Source of the DNA: Allobosea sp.
Lineage (GTDB): Bacteria; Pseudomonadota; Alphaproteobacteria; Rhizobiales; Beijerinckiaceae
Assembly (NCBI GenBank): GCA_024231975.1
Contig: JAAEQB010000120.1
Coordinates: 186,001-250,000, forward strand
Direction of reading: 5' to 3'
DNA length: 64,000 nt
This document shows, one piece after another, positions 54,088-63,145 of the stretch; position 1 is the first letter of the stretch, and every line of letters starts with the position of its first letter. A program made the translations under genes and the position numbers. The notes under the pieces were generated by a model, which worked only from the letters and a program-made list of their open reading frames with translations, did not search any database and was not told the DNA's origin.

Positions 54088-55074
54088 TCACCTTGCCTGC
54101 GCCAGCGGCGGTGCCTCACCGAGGCCACCAATCGCTGCGAACAGCTCGGCGTCCGCGCCGATGCCGGCATTGGGCGCCGTCAGCAATGTGTCACCGTAGA
54201 ACAGCGAATTGGCTCCCGCGATCAGGCAGAGGATCTGCGCCTCCCGCGCCAACGAAGCCCGCCCGGCCGACAGCCGGACCGTCGCCGCCGGCATGACGAG
54301 CCGGGTCGTAGCGACCATCCGGACGAGATCGAGCGGATCGACCGGCGGGCGCTTTGCCAGTGGCGTACCCGCAACCGGGATCAGCGCATTGATCGGCACG
54401 CTCTCCGGATGCGGCGTCAGCGCAGCGAGCGCCTGCAGCATCGCGGCACGGTCGCGTATGCTCTCGCCCATGCCGATGATCCCGCCGCAGCAGACCTCGA
54501 CGCCGGCCGCCCGCACCGTCGCCAGCGTGTCCAGCCGGTCCTGGAAGGTTCGGGTCGTGATGATGCTGCCGTAGAATTCCGGGCCGGTATCGAGATTGTG
54601 GTTGTAGGCTGTCAGGCCCGCCTGGGCGAGGCGCTCGGCCTGATGCGGTTTCAGCATGCCGAGCGTGACGCAAGCCTCCATGCCGAGCGCCCTGACGCCC
54701 CAGACCATGTCGATGACGGCATCGAACTCCTTGCCGTCGCGCACTTCGCGCCAGGCCGCCCCCATGCAGAAGCGCGAGGCTCCTGCCGCCTTCGCCCTGG
54801 CCGCCAGCGCCACCACCCGCATCGGGTCCATCAGCCGTTCGCGGGTCAATGCGACCTCGCGGTGATGCGCCGATTGCGGGCAATAGGCGCAATCCTCCGG
54901 GCAGGCCCCGGTCTTGATCGAGAGCAGGCTCGCCTTCTGCACGTCGTTCGGATCGTGATGGCTGCGATGCACGGCATTGGCCCGGCCGATCAGCTCGAGC
55001 AGCGGCAGTTCGTAGAGAGAGACGATCTGCTCCACCGACCAGTCGTGGCGGATATCGCCATCTGCCGCGCTCAT
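54088..55074 (-). CDS. bioB: Biotin synthase
   Basis: A 328-residue radical SAM enzyme that inserts sulfur into dethiobiotin. The cluster motif GACPEDCAYC has Cys58, Cys62 and Cys65, and later AYNHNLDT, RDRAAMLQALA and the Arg/Ser of the auxiliary cluster region are typical. The ATG at 55074 overlaps the bioY stop (ATGA). bioF, bioA and bioD are not in this window, so the locus pairs the sulfur step with the importer. Confidence 0.95.
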   Translation of the reverse strand: MSAADGDIRHDWSVEQIVSLYELPLLELIGRANAVHRSHHDPNDVQKASLLSIKTGACPEDCAYCPQSAHHREVALTRERLMDPMRVVALAARAKAAGASRFCMGAAWREVRDGKEFDAVIDMVWGVRALGMEACVTLGMLKPHQAERLAQAGLTAYNHNLDTGPEFYGSIITTRTFQDRLDTLATVRAAGVEVCCGGIIGMGESIRDRAAMLQALAALTPHPESVPINALIPVAGTPLAKRPPVDPLDLVRMVATTRLVMPAATVRLSAGRASLAREAQILCLIAGANSLFYGDTLLTAPNAGIGADAELFAAIGGLGEAPPLAQAR

Positions 55075-55649
55075 CGACGCCACCACGCGCTCAGGCAGGG
55101 TTGGACGGACGGCAAAAGCGCGGAACCGACCGCGACGACGCAGAGCTTGAGCAGGTCACCTAGCAGGAACGGCCAGAGGCCGGCGGCCGCGATCTGCTGG
55201 GCGGGCAAGAACCAGACGAGCCAAGCCATGCCGGCCGCATAGATTAGGGCAAGACCCGCCAACATGGCGGCGAGTTGCCCGGGTACGCCTCTGCCCCGCG
55301 CCAGCATACCGACCAGCCAGCTCGCCGCCAGATATCCGGCGAGATACCCACCGGTCGGCCCCAGCAGATAGGCGACGCCGATGCCGCGCTCCGGCGAGCC
55401 GGAGAACACCGGGAGCCCTGCCGCGCCTACAGCGAGGTAGGCCGCAAAGACCGACACCGCCATCTGCGGCCCGAGCGCCACCGCGAACGCCATGACGGCG
55501 AGCGTGTGCAAGGTCATCGGCACCGGCCAGAACGGGATTTGCGTCTTGGCCGCGAGCACCATCAGACAGGTGCCGGCGATCACGATGGGTACATCCCGGG
55601 CGATGGGTGCGAGGCGGAGGCCCCAGCGGCTTATTACAGTGGAAGGCAT
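55071..55649 (-). CDS. bioY: Biotin transporter BioY
   Basis: A 192-residue membrane S component with about six helices. PVPMTLHTLAVMAFAVALGP, GLPVFSG and GPTGGYLAGYLAASWLVG are the family's conserved parts. It may work alone or with EcfT/EcfA. TAGGAGA precedes the start at 55649, and a BioR box lies 14 bases upstream, so biotin level should repress it. It is followed by bioB with overlapping codons. Confidence 0.95.
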   Translation of the reverse strand: MPSTVISRWGLRLAPIARDVPIVIAGTCLMVLAAKTQIPFWPVPMTLHTLAVMAFAVALGPQMAVSVFAAYLAVGAAGLPVFSGSPERGIGVAYLLGPTGGYLAGYLAASWLVGMLARGRGVPGQLAAMLAGLALIYAAGMAWLVWFLPAQQIAAAGLWPFLLGDLLKLCVVAVGSALLPSVQPCLSAWWRR

Positions 55650-55663
55650 TGCGGTCTCCTAAA

Positions 55664-55673
55664 TTATCTATAA
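55664..55673. promoter_or_regulatory. BioR operator 1
   Basis: TTATCTATAA matches the consensus reported for BioR, the GntR-type biotin repressor of alphaproteobacteria (TTATMKATAA). It lies 14 bases upstream of the bioY ATG and overlaps a TATAGA that may be the -10 on the minus strand. This predicts repression of bioY-bioB by BioR encoded elsewhere. Confidence 0.85.
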
Positions 55674-56034
55674 TTTGCAGTTTCGTCGATAAATGACTCC
55701 ACAGATACGGCACCTTGGCAAGCCCTGCGTATTGCGATCGGCCGAAACGCTGTGTAGATGCTCCGCAAGAAAACGCAGAAAATCGAGATAAAGCTGCGAA
55801 AAGGCTGGAGTATTCACGTTATCTCGGCAAGCAGGATTCGGCTGCAATTTTTATAGATAATTGTGCCTTCCCCGCCTTCGGCGAGAAGCCCGCCGATTGG
55901 CTTCACGCAGGCGGGCAGCACTGCGCCTCGCAGCTCGTATCGGAACGAGGCACGCCCATTTGCGCCCGTCCGGGCGGCGCAGGAGATAGGAGGACTGGAA
56001 TTTGTCCGTCGCAGCGGGCGAGATCAGCAGAAAG
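55674..56034. other. Intergenic stretch with a second BioR box
   Basis: No gene is supported in these 361 bases between bioY and the minus-strand ABC permease gene. An open plus-strand frame (55715-56281) continues antisense into the permease gene and has no family signal. The main feature is the second BioR box at 55851-55860; AT content is higher in 55660-55870. Confidence 0.6.
55851..55860. promoter_or_regulatory. BioR operator 2
   Basis: TTATAGATAA, the reverse complement of operator 1 and also a consensus match. It lies about 200 bases upstream of the bioY start, with no plus-strand gene to its right. It could act with site 1 by looping, control a distal bioY promoter, or be a relic of another biotin gene. 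Confidence 0.7.
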
Positions 56035-56811
56035 TCAGCCGACGATCTCGCCGCGGAAGGCCCAGCGCGTCATCCGCCGCTCGACCAGCGCGCAGGCGGC
56101 GTACATCAGCACGCCCATGATCGCGATGGCGAAGAGGCCGGCGAAGGTCGTGGCGGAGTCGTTGCGGGCGCCGGCCGAGAGCATCAGGAAGCCGATGCCG
56201 CGATTGCCGCCGACCGTCTCGGAGATCACAGAGCCGATGAAGGCGAGCGTCACCGCTACCTTCAGGCTGGCGAAGAGATAGGGCATGGCGCGGGGCACGC
56301 CGACCTTGGTCAGGATCTCCCACTGGCTGGCGCCGAGCGAGCGCATCACGTCGCGCATCTCCGGCTCGATCGTGGCGAGGCCGGTGGCAACGTTCACCAC
56401 GATCGGGAAGAAGGAGATGACGAAGGCGGTGATGATCGCCGGCAAGGCACCGACACCGAGCCAGATCATCAGGATCGGCACGATCGCGACCTTGGGCACG
56501 GCGTTGAAGGCGATCAGCAGCGGGTAGAGCCCGGAATAGATGAAGGGCGAGGCACCGATGGCGAGGCCGAGCAGCACGCCGAAGCCGATCGCCAGCACGA
56601 AGCCGATCGCCGTGGTCCAGAGCGTCTCCAGGCAGAACTTCAGCAGGATGTCCCAGCGCTGGACCATCACCTCGAAGATGCGCGTCGGCCGCGGCGCCAG
56701 GATCTCCGGCACGTCGAAGACGATGCAGGCGAGTTCCCAGAGCAGCAGCAGGCCCGCCATGGCGAGCCAGGGCATGGCGACGAGCAGGACCTGCCTCTGC
56801 CGATCAGTCAT
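56035..56811 (-). CDS. ABC transporter permease (SsuC/TauC/ThiX type)
   Basis: A 258-residue permease with six transmembrane helices and the EAA-type loop MRSLGASQWEILTKVGVPRAMPYLFASL near residues 157-184. It is last in a minus-strand unit (binding protein, ATPase, permease). The family imports nitrate, sulfonates or thiamine precursors; the ligand cannot be told. Confidence 0.92.
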   Translation of the reverse strand: MTDRQRQVLLVAMPWLAMAGLLLLWELACIVFDVPEILAPRPTRIFEVMVQRWDILLKFCLETLWTTAIGFVLAIGFGVLLGLAIGASPFIYSGLYPLLIAFNAVPKVAIVPILMIWLGVGALPAIITAFVISFFPIVVNVATGLATIEPEMRDVMRSLGASQWEILTKVGVPRAMPYLFASLKVAVTLAFIGSVISETVGGNRGIGFLMLSAGARNDSATTFAGLFAIAIMGVLMYAACALVERRMTRWAFRGEIVG

Positions 56812-56835
56812 TTTTCGATCCTGCCGGGGGCTGCA

Positions 56836-57648
56836 TCACGCATGCTCCATATGGATGCGCTCGCGCAGGTCGTGGACGATGTCGACGAACTCCGCGGTGA
56901 AGGTCGTCTCCAGCGTGCGCGGTCGCGGCAGCTCGATCTTGCTGATCTTGACGATCTTTCCGGGCCGGCGGCTCATCACATAGACGGTATCGGCGAGATA
57001 GACCGCCTCGCGCAGATCATGCGTCACCAGCACGGCGGTGAAGCGCTTCTCCAGCCAGAGCGCCTGCATCACGCCCCAGAGCTCCTCGCGCGTGAAGGCG
57101 TCGAGCGCGCCGAAGGGCTCGTCGAGCATCAGAATCTCGGGCTCGTGCACCAGCGCCCGGCACAGGCTGGAGCGCTGCTGCATGCCCCCCGAGAGCTGCC
57201 AGGGGAACTTGTCGCCGAAACCGCCGAGGCCGACCGAAGCCAGCAGCGTCTCGACCCGCTCGATGTATTCGGCCTTGTGCGCGCGGAAGCGGCGCTTGTG
57301 CGGCTCGACCACTTCGAGCGGCAGCAGGATGTTGTCGCGCGTGGTGCGCCAGGGCATCAGCGTCGGCGCCTGGAAGGCCATGCCGACGCCGCGGATCGGC
57401 CCCTTGACCGGCTTGCCGTGGACGCGGACCTCGCCGCCGCTCGGCGGCAGCAGGCCGGTGACCAACTTCATCAGCGTGGACTTGCCGCAGCCGGAAGGAC
57501 CGACCACGGCGATGAACTCGCCCTTGGCGATGTCGAGCGTCGCATCCTCCAGTGCCAGCATGCGCGAGGGCCCACTGCCATAGGCGAGGCTGACCTTGCG
57601 CAGTTCGACGAGGGGCGTGTCGGAGGAAGCCGGCATGAAGAGCGTCAT
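56836..57648 (-). CDS. ABC transporter ATP-binding protein (SsuB/TauB type)
   Basis: A 270-residue ATPase with VVGPSGCGKSTL near residue 50-61, signature LSGGMQQRSSLCRAL (the QRSSL differs from the usual QRVAI), ILMLDEPFGALD and VTHDLREAVYLAD. The start at 57648 lies within repeat element B copy 4; an ATG at 57636 is an alternative that leaves the repeat outside the gene. Confidence 0.92.
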   Translation of the reverse strand: MTLFMPASSDTPLVELRKVSLAYGSGPSRMLALEDATLDIAKGEFIAVVGPSGCGKSTLMKLVTGLLPPSGGEVRVHGKPVKGPIRGVGMAFQAPTLMPWRTTRDNILLPLEVVEPHKRRFRAHKAEYIERVETLLASVGLGGFGDKFPWQLSGGMQQRSSLCRALVHEPEILMLDEPFGALDAFTREELWGVMQALWLEKRFTAVLVTHDLREAVYLADTVYVMSRRPGKIVKISKIELPRPRTLETTFTAEFVDIVHDLRERIHMEHA

Positions 57649-57716
57649 TCTCGGGCTTGTCCCGAGAAGCTCAGGACCAGGAAACTCCAGGAGATGGCCG
57701 GGTCAAGCCCGGCCAT
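57648..57716. repeat. Dispersed palindromic element B, copy 4 (variant)
   Basis: TTCTCGGG (57648-57655)/CCCGAGAA (57661-57668) and ATGGCCGGG (57694-57702)/CCCGGCCAT (57708-57716) lie in the gap between the binding protein and ATPase genes. The right hairpin resembles the terminator at 19164-19185. This is another element inside an operon. Confidence 0.65.
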
Positions 57717-57728
57717 GACGGCTGGGTG

Positions 57729-58808
57729 TCACGGCGCGACCATGCGCTCCGCCTTGGGCGGCAGGTATTTGTTCGAGAATACCTTGTCGGGCGCCGGAGC
57801 CGCCGGCAGGCCGAAGGCGTCGGCGACGTCGATGACCGAGCGGGCAAAGCGCGCCGGATCGACATCGCCCATGCCGTTCTCCTTCACGAACGGCGTCAGC
57901 ACGTTCATCTTCAGCGACAAATCGAGGCGCTCGGCCTCCAGTTTCTCGTCGATCAGCGGGTCGCGCTTCTTCACCGCGGCGAGACCGACGGCCGGATTGG
58001 CGGCGACCTCCTTCCAGGCCTTGGCAGTGGCGCGCAGGAAGCCCTTCACCACCTCCGGCTTCTCGGCGAAGGCCGGCGAGACGATGATGCCGTTGCCGTA
58101 CACGTCCATCTTGTAGTCGGAGTAGTTGAAGGAGACGATGTCTTCCTGCTTCACGCCGCGCGCCTTCAGGTCGAGCACCGACGAGAAGAAGTGGCCGCTG
58201 ATGAAGTCGACCGTGCCCTGCACCATCGACTGCTCGCGCAATTGCGGCGTCAGGTTGACGTGGTTGACGGTCTTGGCGTCGATGCCGACCTTCTTGGCAA
58301 AGGCCGGAAAGAGCCGGAACGAGGCGTCGAACACCGGCGCGCCGAGCTTCTTGCCGGCGAGATCGGCCGGCTTTGTGATCCCGGTCTTCTTCAGCGTGTG
58401 CACGCCGAAGGGCGGGAAGTCATAGGCCATGAAGACGCAGAGGATCTCCTTGCCGGCGTTCTTGGCGTTGTACTCGATTAGCGAGTTCACATCGGAGAAG
58501 CCGATATCGTAGGCGCCGGTGGCGACGCGCTGGACCGCGCCGGCAGAGCCCTGGCCGGGATCCATGGTCACGTCGAGCCCTTCGGCCTTGTAGTAGCCTT
58601 TCTCCAGCGCCACGAGGAAGGGCGACGTCGGCCCCTGGAACACCCAGTCGAGGGTGAACTTGACCGCGGTCTGCGCCTGCGCCGGCGACATCGCTCCCAG
58701 GGCCAGCGCCGCGGCACCCGCTAATGCGGCGCGCCGGCTGAATGCCCATGCCAAATCCTTGCCGGCCCGCCGCGAACCGGACGTCCCCCACTTCACCTCA
58801 CGAACCAT
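57729..58808 (-). CDS. ABC transporter substrate-binding protein (NMT1/SsuA type)
   Basis: A 359-residue binding protein with a Tat-type signal (SRRAALAGAAALALGAMSPAQAQ, near 25-47). FTLDWVFQGPTSPFLVALEKGYYKAEGLDV near residue 53-82 and ATGAYDIGFSDVNSLIEY are the NMT1/THI5-like segments. The ligand may be a thiamine precursor, riboflavin or sulfonate; no biosynthetic gene is adjacent to settle it. The ATG at 58808 has a conserved MVREVKWG start, upstream frame is unlikely. Confidence 0.9.
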   Translation of the reverse strand: MVREVKWGTSGSRRAGKDLAWAFSRRAALAGAAALALGAMSPAQAQTAVKFTLDWVFQGPTSPFLVALEKGYYKAEGLDVTMDPGQGSAGAVQRVATGAYDIGFSDVNSLIEYNAKNAGKEILCVFMAYDFPPFGVHTLKKTGITKPADLAGKKLGAPVFDASFRLFPAFAKKVGIDAKTVNHVNLTPQLREQSMVQGTVDFISGHFFSSVLDLKARGVKQEDIVSFNYSDYKMDVYGNGIIVSPAFAEKPEVVKGFLRATAKAWKEVAANPAVGLAAVKKRDPLIDEKLEAERLDLSLKMNVLTPFVKENGMGDVDPARFARSVIDVADAFGLPAAPAPDKVFSNKYLPPKAERMVAP

Positions 58809-59010
58809 CGAAGCCGACCCCTGCTTATGTTGTACGACGACGCTAGCGGGGACCGGTTCGGAGTCAATCGATCGGCAGGGGTTGTCTGCCGCTTTTTCAG
58901 GCAGGCGTTTTCCATCTCGCCGGCAGATGGCGTCCCAGTTGTTGCGCCGCACGCGCTTATCTGCGAAACCGCGCCCTTCCCTGCCCTATCCAGCGAGACC
59001 TCTAGCCAAA

Positions 59011-60726
59011 ATGCCCGCTTTCGAACCCGCGCTGATCGAAGCCGCCCGCGTCTCGGCCGCCTGGCCGTTCGAGGAAGCCAAGAAGCTCGTGGCGCGGCTG
59101 CAGAAATCGGGCAAGCAGGAGGTGGTGTTCGAGACCGGCTACGGCCCGTCGGGCCTGCCGCATATCGGCACCTTCGGCGAGGTCGCCCGCACCTCGATGG
59201 TGCGCCACGCCTTTCAGGTGCTGACCGACGGCGCCATCCCGACCCGGCTGATCGCCTTCTCGGACGACCTGGACGGCCTGCGCAAGGTCCCGGACAACGT
59301 CCCGAACAAGGAGCTGCTGGCGCAGCATCTCGGCAAGCCGCTGACCGAGGTGCCGGATCCGTTCGGCACGCATGACTCGTTCGGCCGGCACAACAATGCC
59401 CGGCTCTGCGCCTTCCTCGACCAGTTCGGCTTCGACTACGAGTTCAAGTCCTCGACCGACGCCTACCGTGCCGGCGAGTTCGACGCGACGTTGCTCAAGA
59501 TGCTGGCCCGCTTCGACAAGATCATGTCGATCATGCTGGCGACCCTGCGTGAGGAGCGCGCCGCGACCTATTCGCCCTTCCTGCCGATCCATCCGAAGAC
59601 AAGGATCGTCATGCAGGTGCCGATCGAGGCGCGTGACGTCGAGGCCGGCACCATCACCTGGACCGATCCAGCGACCGGCGAGCGCTTCACCACGCCGGTG
59701 ACCGGCGGCCATGCCAAGCTGCAATGGAAGCCGGACTGGGCGATGCGCTGGGTCGCGCTCGGCGTCGACTACGAGATGGCCGGCAAGGACCTGATCGACT
59801 CGGTCAAGGTCTCCTCGCAGATCGCCCGCGCCATCGACGGCACGCCGCCGGAAGGCTTCAACTACGAGCTCTTCCTGGACGAACAGGGCCAGAAGATCTC
59901 GAAGTCGAAGGGCAACGGCCTCACCATCGAGGACTGGCTGAGCTACGGCCCGCCGGAGAGCCTCGCGCTGTTCATGTATTCGCGCCCGCGCGAGGCCAAG
60001 AAGCTGCACTTCGACGTGATCCCACGCGCGGTCGACGACTACCTGCAGTTCCTCGGCGGCTATGACCGGCAGGACTGGAAGAACCGGCTCGGCAACCCGG
60101 TCTGGCACATCCATGCCGGCACGCCGCCGCAGCCGGAGGTTGTCGCCACCGGCGCGGGCGACAATGCAGTGCGCACGCAGATCTCGTTCTCGCTGCTGAT
60201 GAACCTCGTCGCCGTCGCGAATTCCGAGGACAAGGCCGTGCTCTGGGGCTTCCTGCAGCGCTATGCGCCCGGCATCTCGCCGCAGACGCATCCGCGGCTC
60301 GACGCGCTGGTCGGCTATGCGCTCGCCTATTTCCGCGACTTCGTGAAGCCAGCGAAGAACTATCGTCCGGCCGACGAGACCGAACGCGCCGCCTTCATTG
60401 CGCTCGACGCCGCGCTTGCCGCGCTGCCGGCGGGTGCGAGTGCCGAGGAGATTCAGGATGCGGCCCTCGACGTCGCGCGCGCCATCCCGCGCTACCAGAA
60501 CCTCACGGCCAAGAATGCGACGCCGGAGCGGCCGGGCGTCTCCGGCGACTGGTGGAAGGCGATCTACCAGGTGATGTTCGGTGAGGATCAGGGCCCGCGC
60601 TTCGGCTCCTTCGCTGCGATCTACGGGCTCGACAACACCCGCAAACTGATCGCAAAAGCGCTCGACGGCGGGCTGATCCGCGAGCACGAGGCCTTCCTGG
60701 CAGCGCGCCAGCCGCTCAGCGCATGA
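59011..60726 (+). CDS. lysK: Lysyl-tRNA synthetase, class I
   Basis: A 571-residue class I enzyme that charges tRNA(Lys). The HIGH-type motif is HIGTF in GPSGLPHIGTFGE near residue 48-53 and the KMSKS-type motif is KISKSKGN near residues 296-303. Class I LysRS is typical of many alphaproteobacteria and archaea, whereas most bacteria use class II. The ATG at 59011 gives a standard N-terminus (MPAFEPALIEAA). It is divergent from the ABC binding protein gene and overlaps the nitroreductase by ATGA. Confidence 0.95.
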   Translation: MPAFEPALIEAARVSAAWPFEEAKKLVARLQKSGKQEVVFETGYGPSGLPHIGTFGEVARTSMVRHAFQVLTDGAIPTRLIAFSDDLDGLRKVPDNVPNKELLAQHLGKPLTEVPDPFGTHDSFGRHNNARLCAFLDQFGFDYEFKSSTDAYRAGEFDATLLKMLARFDKIMSIMLATLREERAATYSPFLPIHPKTRIVMQVPIEARDVEAGTITWTDPATGERFTTPVTGGHAKLQWKPDWAMRWVALGVDYEMAGKDLIDSVKVSSQIARAIDGTPPEGFNYELFLDEQGQKISKSKGNGLTIEDWLSYGPPESLALFMYSRPREAKKLHFDVIPRAVDDYLQFLGGYDRQDWKNRLGNPVWHIHAGTPPQPEVVATGAGDNAVRTQISFSLLMNLVAVANSEDKAVLWGFLQRYAPGISPQTHPRLDALVGYALAYFRDFVKPAKNYRPADETERAAFIALDAALAALPAGASAEEIQDAALDVARAIPRYQNLTAKNATPERPGVSGDWWKAIYQVMFGEDQGPRFGSFAAIYGLDNTRKLIAKALDGGLIREHEAFLAARQPLSA

Positions 60727-61406
60727 GTGCAGCGGCGGCTGAGGCGGTCGAGAAGGCCATCGCCAGCCGCCGCGCCGTGCGCGCTTTCCTGCCCGATCCC
60801 GTCGATCCAGCATTGGTGCGCCGCCTGATCGAACTGGCGGCGCAGGCGCCGAGCGGCACCAATATGCAGCCCTGGCGCCTGCGCGTGCTCGGCCCGCGCT
60901 CGCGCGCCAGGCTTGAGACGGCGCTCATCGCCGCGCTCGACGATCCCTCCCCGCGCGAGGAGGAGTACCGCTACTATCCGACGACCTTCCGCGAGCCCTA
61001 TCTCTCGCGCCGCCGCAAGGTCGGCTGGGACCTCTACGGCCTGCTCGGCGTCGCCAAGGGTGACCATGCCGGCATGCGCCGACAAACCGAGGCGAACCTC
61101 CGCTTCTTCGGCGCGCCGGTCGCGTTGATGCTGACGGTCGATCGTGATCTCGAGATCGGCTCCTGGCTCGATCTCGGCGCCTTCATCCAGACTTTGCTGA
61201 TCGCGGCGCAGGGCCATCGCCTCGAGTCCTGTCCGCAAGCGATCTTCGCCCGCTTCCACGCGGTCGTCAGGCGCGAGCTTTCCATCCCGCAGAGCGAGGT
61301 CGTGGTCTGCGGCATCGCGCTCGGCAAGGCCGATCCGGATGCGCCGGCAAACCGGCTCGTGCCGGAGCGCGAGCCGGTCGAGGGCTTCACCAGCTGGCTG
61401 GATTAG
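60723..61406 (+). CDS. Nitroreductase family protein
   Basis: A 227-residue flavoprotein. IASRRAVRAFLPDPVDPALVRRLIELAAQAPSGTNMQPWRL near residues 12-52 is the FMN-binding N-terminus and QTLLIAAQGHRLESCPQ near 157-173 the dimer region. It reduces nitro or quinone substrates with NAD(P)H. Its ATG overlaps the lysK stop, so it is likely co-transcribed and coupled. Confidence 0.92.
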   Translation: MSAAAAEAVEKAIASRRAVRAFLPDPVDPALVRRLIELAAQAPSGTNMQPWRLRVLGPRSRARLETALIAALDDPSPREEEYRYYPTTFREPYLSRRRKVGWDLYGLLGVAKGDHAGMRRQTEANLRFFGAPVALMLTVDRDLEIGSWLDLGAFIQTLLIAAQGHRLESCPQAIFARFHAVVRRELSIPQSEVVVCGIALGKADPDAPANRLVPEREPVEGFTSWLD

Positions 61407-61422
61407 CCCGAGGCTGTTCAGC

Positions 61423-62283
61423 TCAGAACATGAAGTCCGAAACTGTCAGGTTGATCTCGCCGACGAGCTCGATCTCGAAATCAGCCACGCGATCGCCATT
61501 CATGTCGGCCGTGACGAAGGTATTACCGTCGGCAATGTCGTAGCGCACCTCGCCGGCGCCGCCGCTGAAGCCGTCCGTGCCGATGAAGACGAAATCCTGA
61601 AAGTCGGGTGTCACGGTATCGGCATCCACCGGCAGGCTGATGTCGTCGGCGCCTTGCGTGAAATCGTAGATGACGTCGCGCGTAGCAGCTCCGGGTAGGC
61701 TCTCGTTTTCGGTCCAGTAGACGAAGACGTCCCGGCCTACGCCGCCATGGAGGAAGTCCTTGCCGGCATCGCCCCAGAGCTCGTCCGTGTAATCGAAATT
61801 GGCGGTGTCGTCGCCGCCGCCATAGATCGTATCCGTGCCGTTTCCGCCGCGAAGGAAATCGGCGCCGTTGCCGCCCTGGATCGTATCGTTGCCGTCACCG
61901 CCAATGAGGATATCGCGTTCCTCGCTGCCGGAGAGCATGTCGTTGCCAGCCTCGCCATAGGCGATGCCACCACCGATCACCACATCATTGCCGTTGCCGC
62001 CATAGATCAGATCATACTGGCCGCCGCCATCGATGAGGTCATTGCCATCACCGCCATAGAGCTGGTCCTGGCCCTCGCCGCCATAGATGCGGTCATTGCC
62101 GCCGCCGCCATGAATGACGTCGAAGCCGTCGCCGCCGGACAGCATGTCGGCAAGCGCGCCGCCGGTCATATGGTCGTCGCCGCTCTTGCCATAGGCGGTC
62201 CAGCCCCTCGTGCTGGCTTCGGCCACCCAGGTATCGTCGCCCTCGGTGCCATCCCAACGGTTCTGCAGAACGTTCAGGCTCAT
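61423..62283 (-). CDS. RTX-type calcium-binding protein
   Basis: A 286-residue acidic protein with glycine-rich nonapeptides (GGxGxDxUx), about ten between residues 40 and 180 (GGDGFDVIHGGGGNDRIYGG is one run of them), which fold into a parallel beta roll when calcium binds. There is no N-terminal signal; the C-terminus ends LTVSDFMF, fitting a type I secretion signal. No T1SS genes are adjacent. The function is unknown. Confidence 0.85.
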   Translation of the reverse strand: MSLNVLQNRWDGTEGDDTWVAEASTRGWTAYGKSGDDHMTGGALADMLSGGDGFDVIHGGGGNDRIYGGEGQDQLYGGDGNDLIDGGGQYDLIYGGNGNDVVIGGGIAYGEAGNDMLSGSEERDILIGGDGNDTIQGGNGADFLRGGNGTDTIYGGGDDTANFDYTDELWGDAGKDFLHGGVGRDVFVYWTENESLPGAATRDVIYDFTQGADDISLPVDADTVTPDFQDFVFIGTDGFSGGAGEVRYDIADGNTFVTADMNGDRVADFEIELVGEINLTVSDFMF

Positions 62284-62437
62284 GCCTCAAGTCTCCTTGA
62301 CAGCTGGCCCACCCGTTTTTGATCTCCCCGCTCGCAGCGTCGATGCGGCTTGCGACATCATGATGGCAGAAGAGCGCGGCCGGGGAGTTCCCGACCGCGC
62401 TCGCATATCTTGCCGGCGATAGCTCCGATTGCCTGCT

Positions 62438-62980
62438 TCAGCCCGCCACAGCGGTGTATTCGGTCTCGACCGAGGAATCATGGAGATGGTGGTCGTAGCC
62501 GTAGATATGGATCGAGATCGCATCGCCCACGCCGCGGTTCTGCATGCGGTGGATGTTCGGCCCCGTCGGCAACATGCAGGCGACGTAGCCGGCCTGGCGC
62601 TCATATTCCTGCGTCGCCACCGCGCGACTGGCATCGATGGCGCGATACCAGGTTTCCGTCAGGGCACCGGTGACCATGCCGAAGCAACAGGAGCAATGAT
62701 GGTCGTGGATGCAGGTCGTGGAGCCCTCGCCCCAGACCATGGCCCAGACGCTGACGGCGTCGTTGCCGGCGAGCAGGTTGCGGGCATAGGCGCCCGGCTT
62801 GCGCTGCAGCGGCAGGGCCTGGATCAGCTCGGGGATAGCGACGAGCTCGTTGAGAACAGCGCGGGCCGCGGCGAGATAGTCGCGCGAGCAGGTGCCCTCA
62901 TGGGTCCGCAGGGCATTCAGCACCGCGCCGCTCCGCTCCTCGCCGAGAAAGCCCTGCATGTCCCTGATCTCCCGTCGCAT
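62438..62980 (-). CDS. Cysteine dioxygenase family protein
   Basis: A 180-residue cupin enzyme that oxidises cysteine to cysteine sulfinate. Iron ligands are His92, His94 and His144 (IHDHHCSCCFG and NIHRMQN). Cys99 is at the place of rat Cys93, and Tyr160 (HIYGY) at that of Tyr157, so a Cys-Tyr crosslink is possible; most bacterial forms have Gly there. It is divergent from an AsnC regulator, which probably controls it. Confidence 0.85.
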   Translation of the reverse strand: MRREIRDMQGFLGEERSGAVLNALRTHEGTCSRDYLAAARAVLNELVAIPELIQALPLQRKPGAYARNLLAGNDAVSVWAMVWGEGSTTCIHDHHCSCCFGMVTGALTETWYRAIDASRAVATQEYERQAGYVACMLPTGPNIHRMQNRGVGDAISIHIYGYDHHLHDSSVETEYTAVAG

Positions 62981-63029
62981 CGAATGACAGGAGAATGATA
63001 AGCCGGGCTCGATGGGAATGGTTTGCGAT

Positions 63030-63048
63030 CCTTCGCTGGAAGCGAAGG
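63030..63048. promoter_or_regulatory. Palindrome between CDO and AsnC genes
   Basis: CCTTCGCT (63030-63037) and AGCGAAGG (63041-63048) are perfect complements about a GGA spacer. It is placed in the divergent region (62981-63145), next to AT-rich DNA (63050-63120) that should hold the promoters. It may be an AsnC operator; there is no T-run to mark a terminator. Confidence 0.4.
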
Positions 63049-63145
63049 AAAATTAGAAACTGATACCAATTCAAGTCAGCTTATGAGAAACAAATTTCTA
63101 TTCATGCATAGCGAGTGATATTCCATTCCGGAGAGGATCACAGCC

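Noticed and set aside
55715..56281. 188-codon plus-strand frame after bioY
   Set aside because: Runs into the permease gene on the other strand, poor composition, no conserved segment.
56002..58116. 704-codon plus-strand frame over the ABC importer genes
   Set aside because: Mirror of the ABC permease and ATPase coding frames; no ribosome site or family signal.
59002..60813. 603-codon minus-strand frame over lysK
   Set aside because: Antisense of a confirmed class I LysRS; only codon-bias openness.
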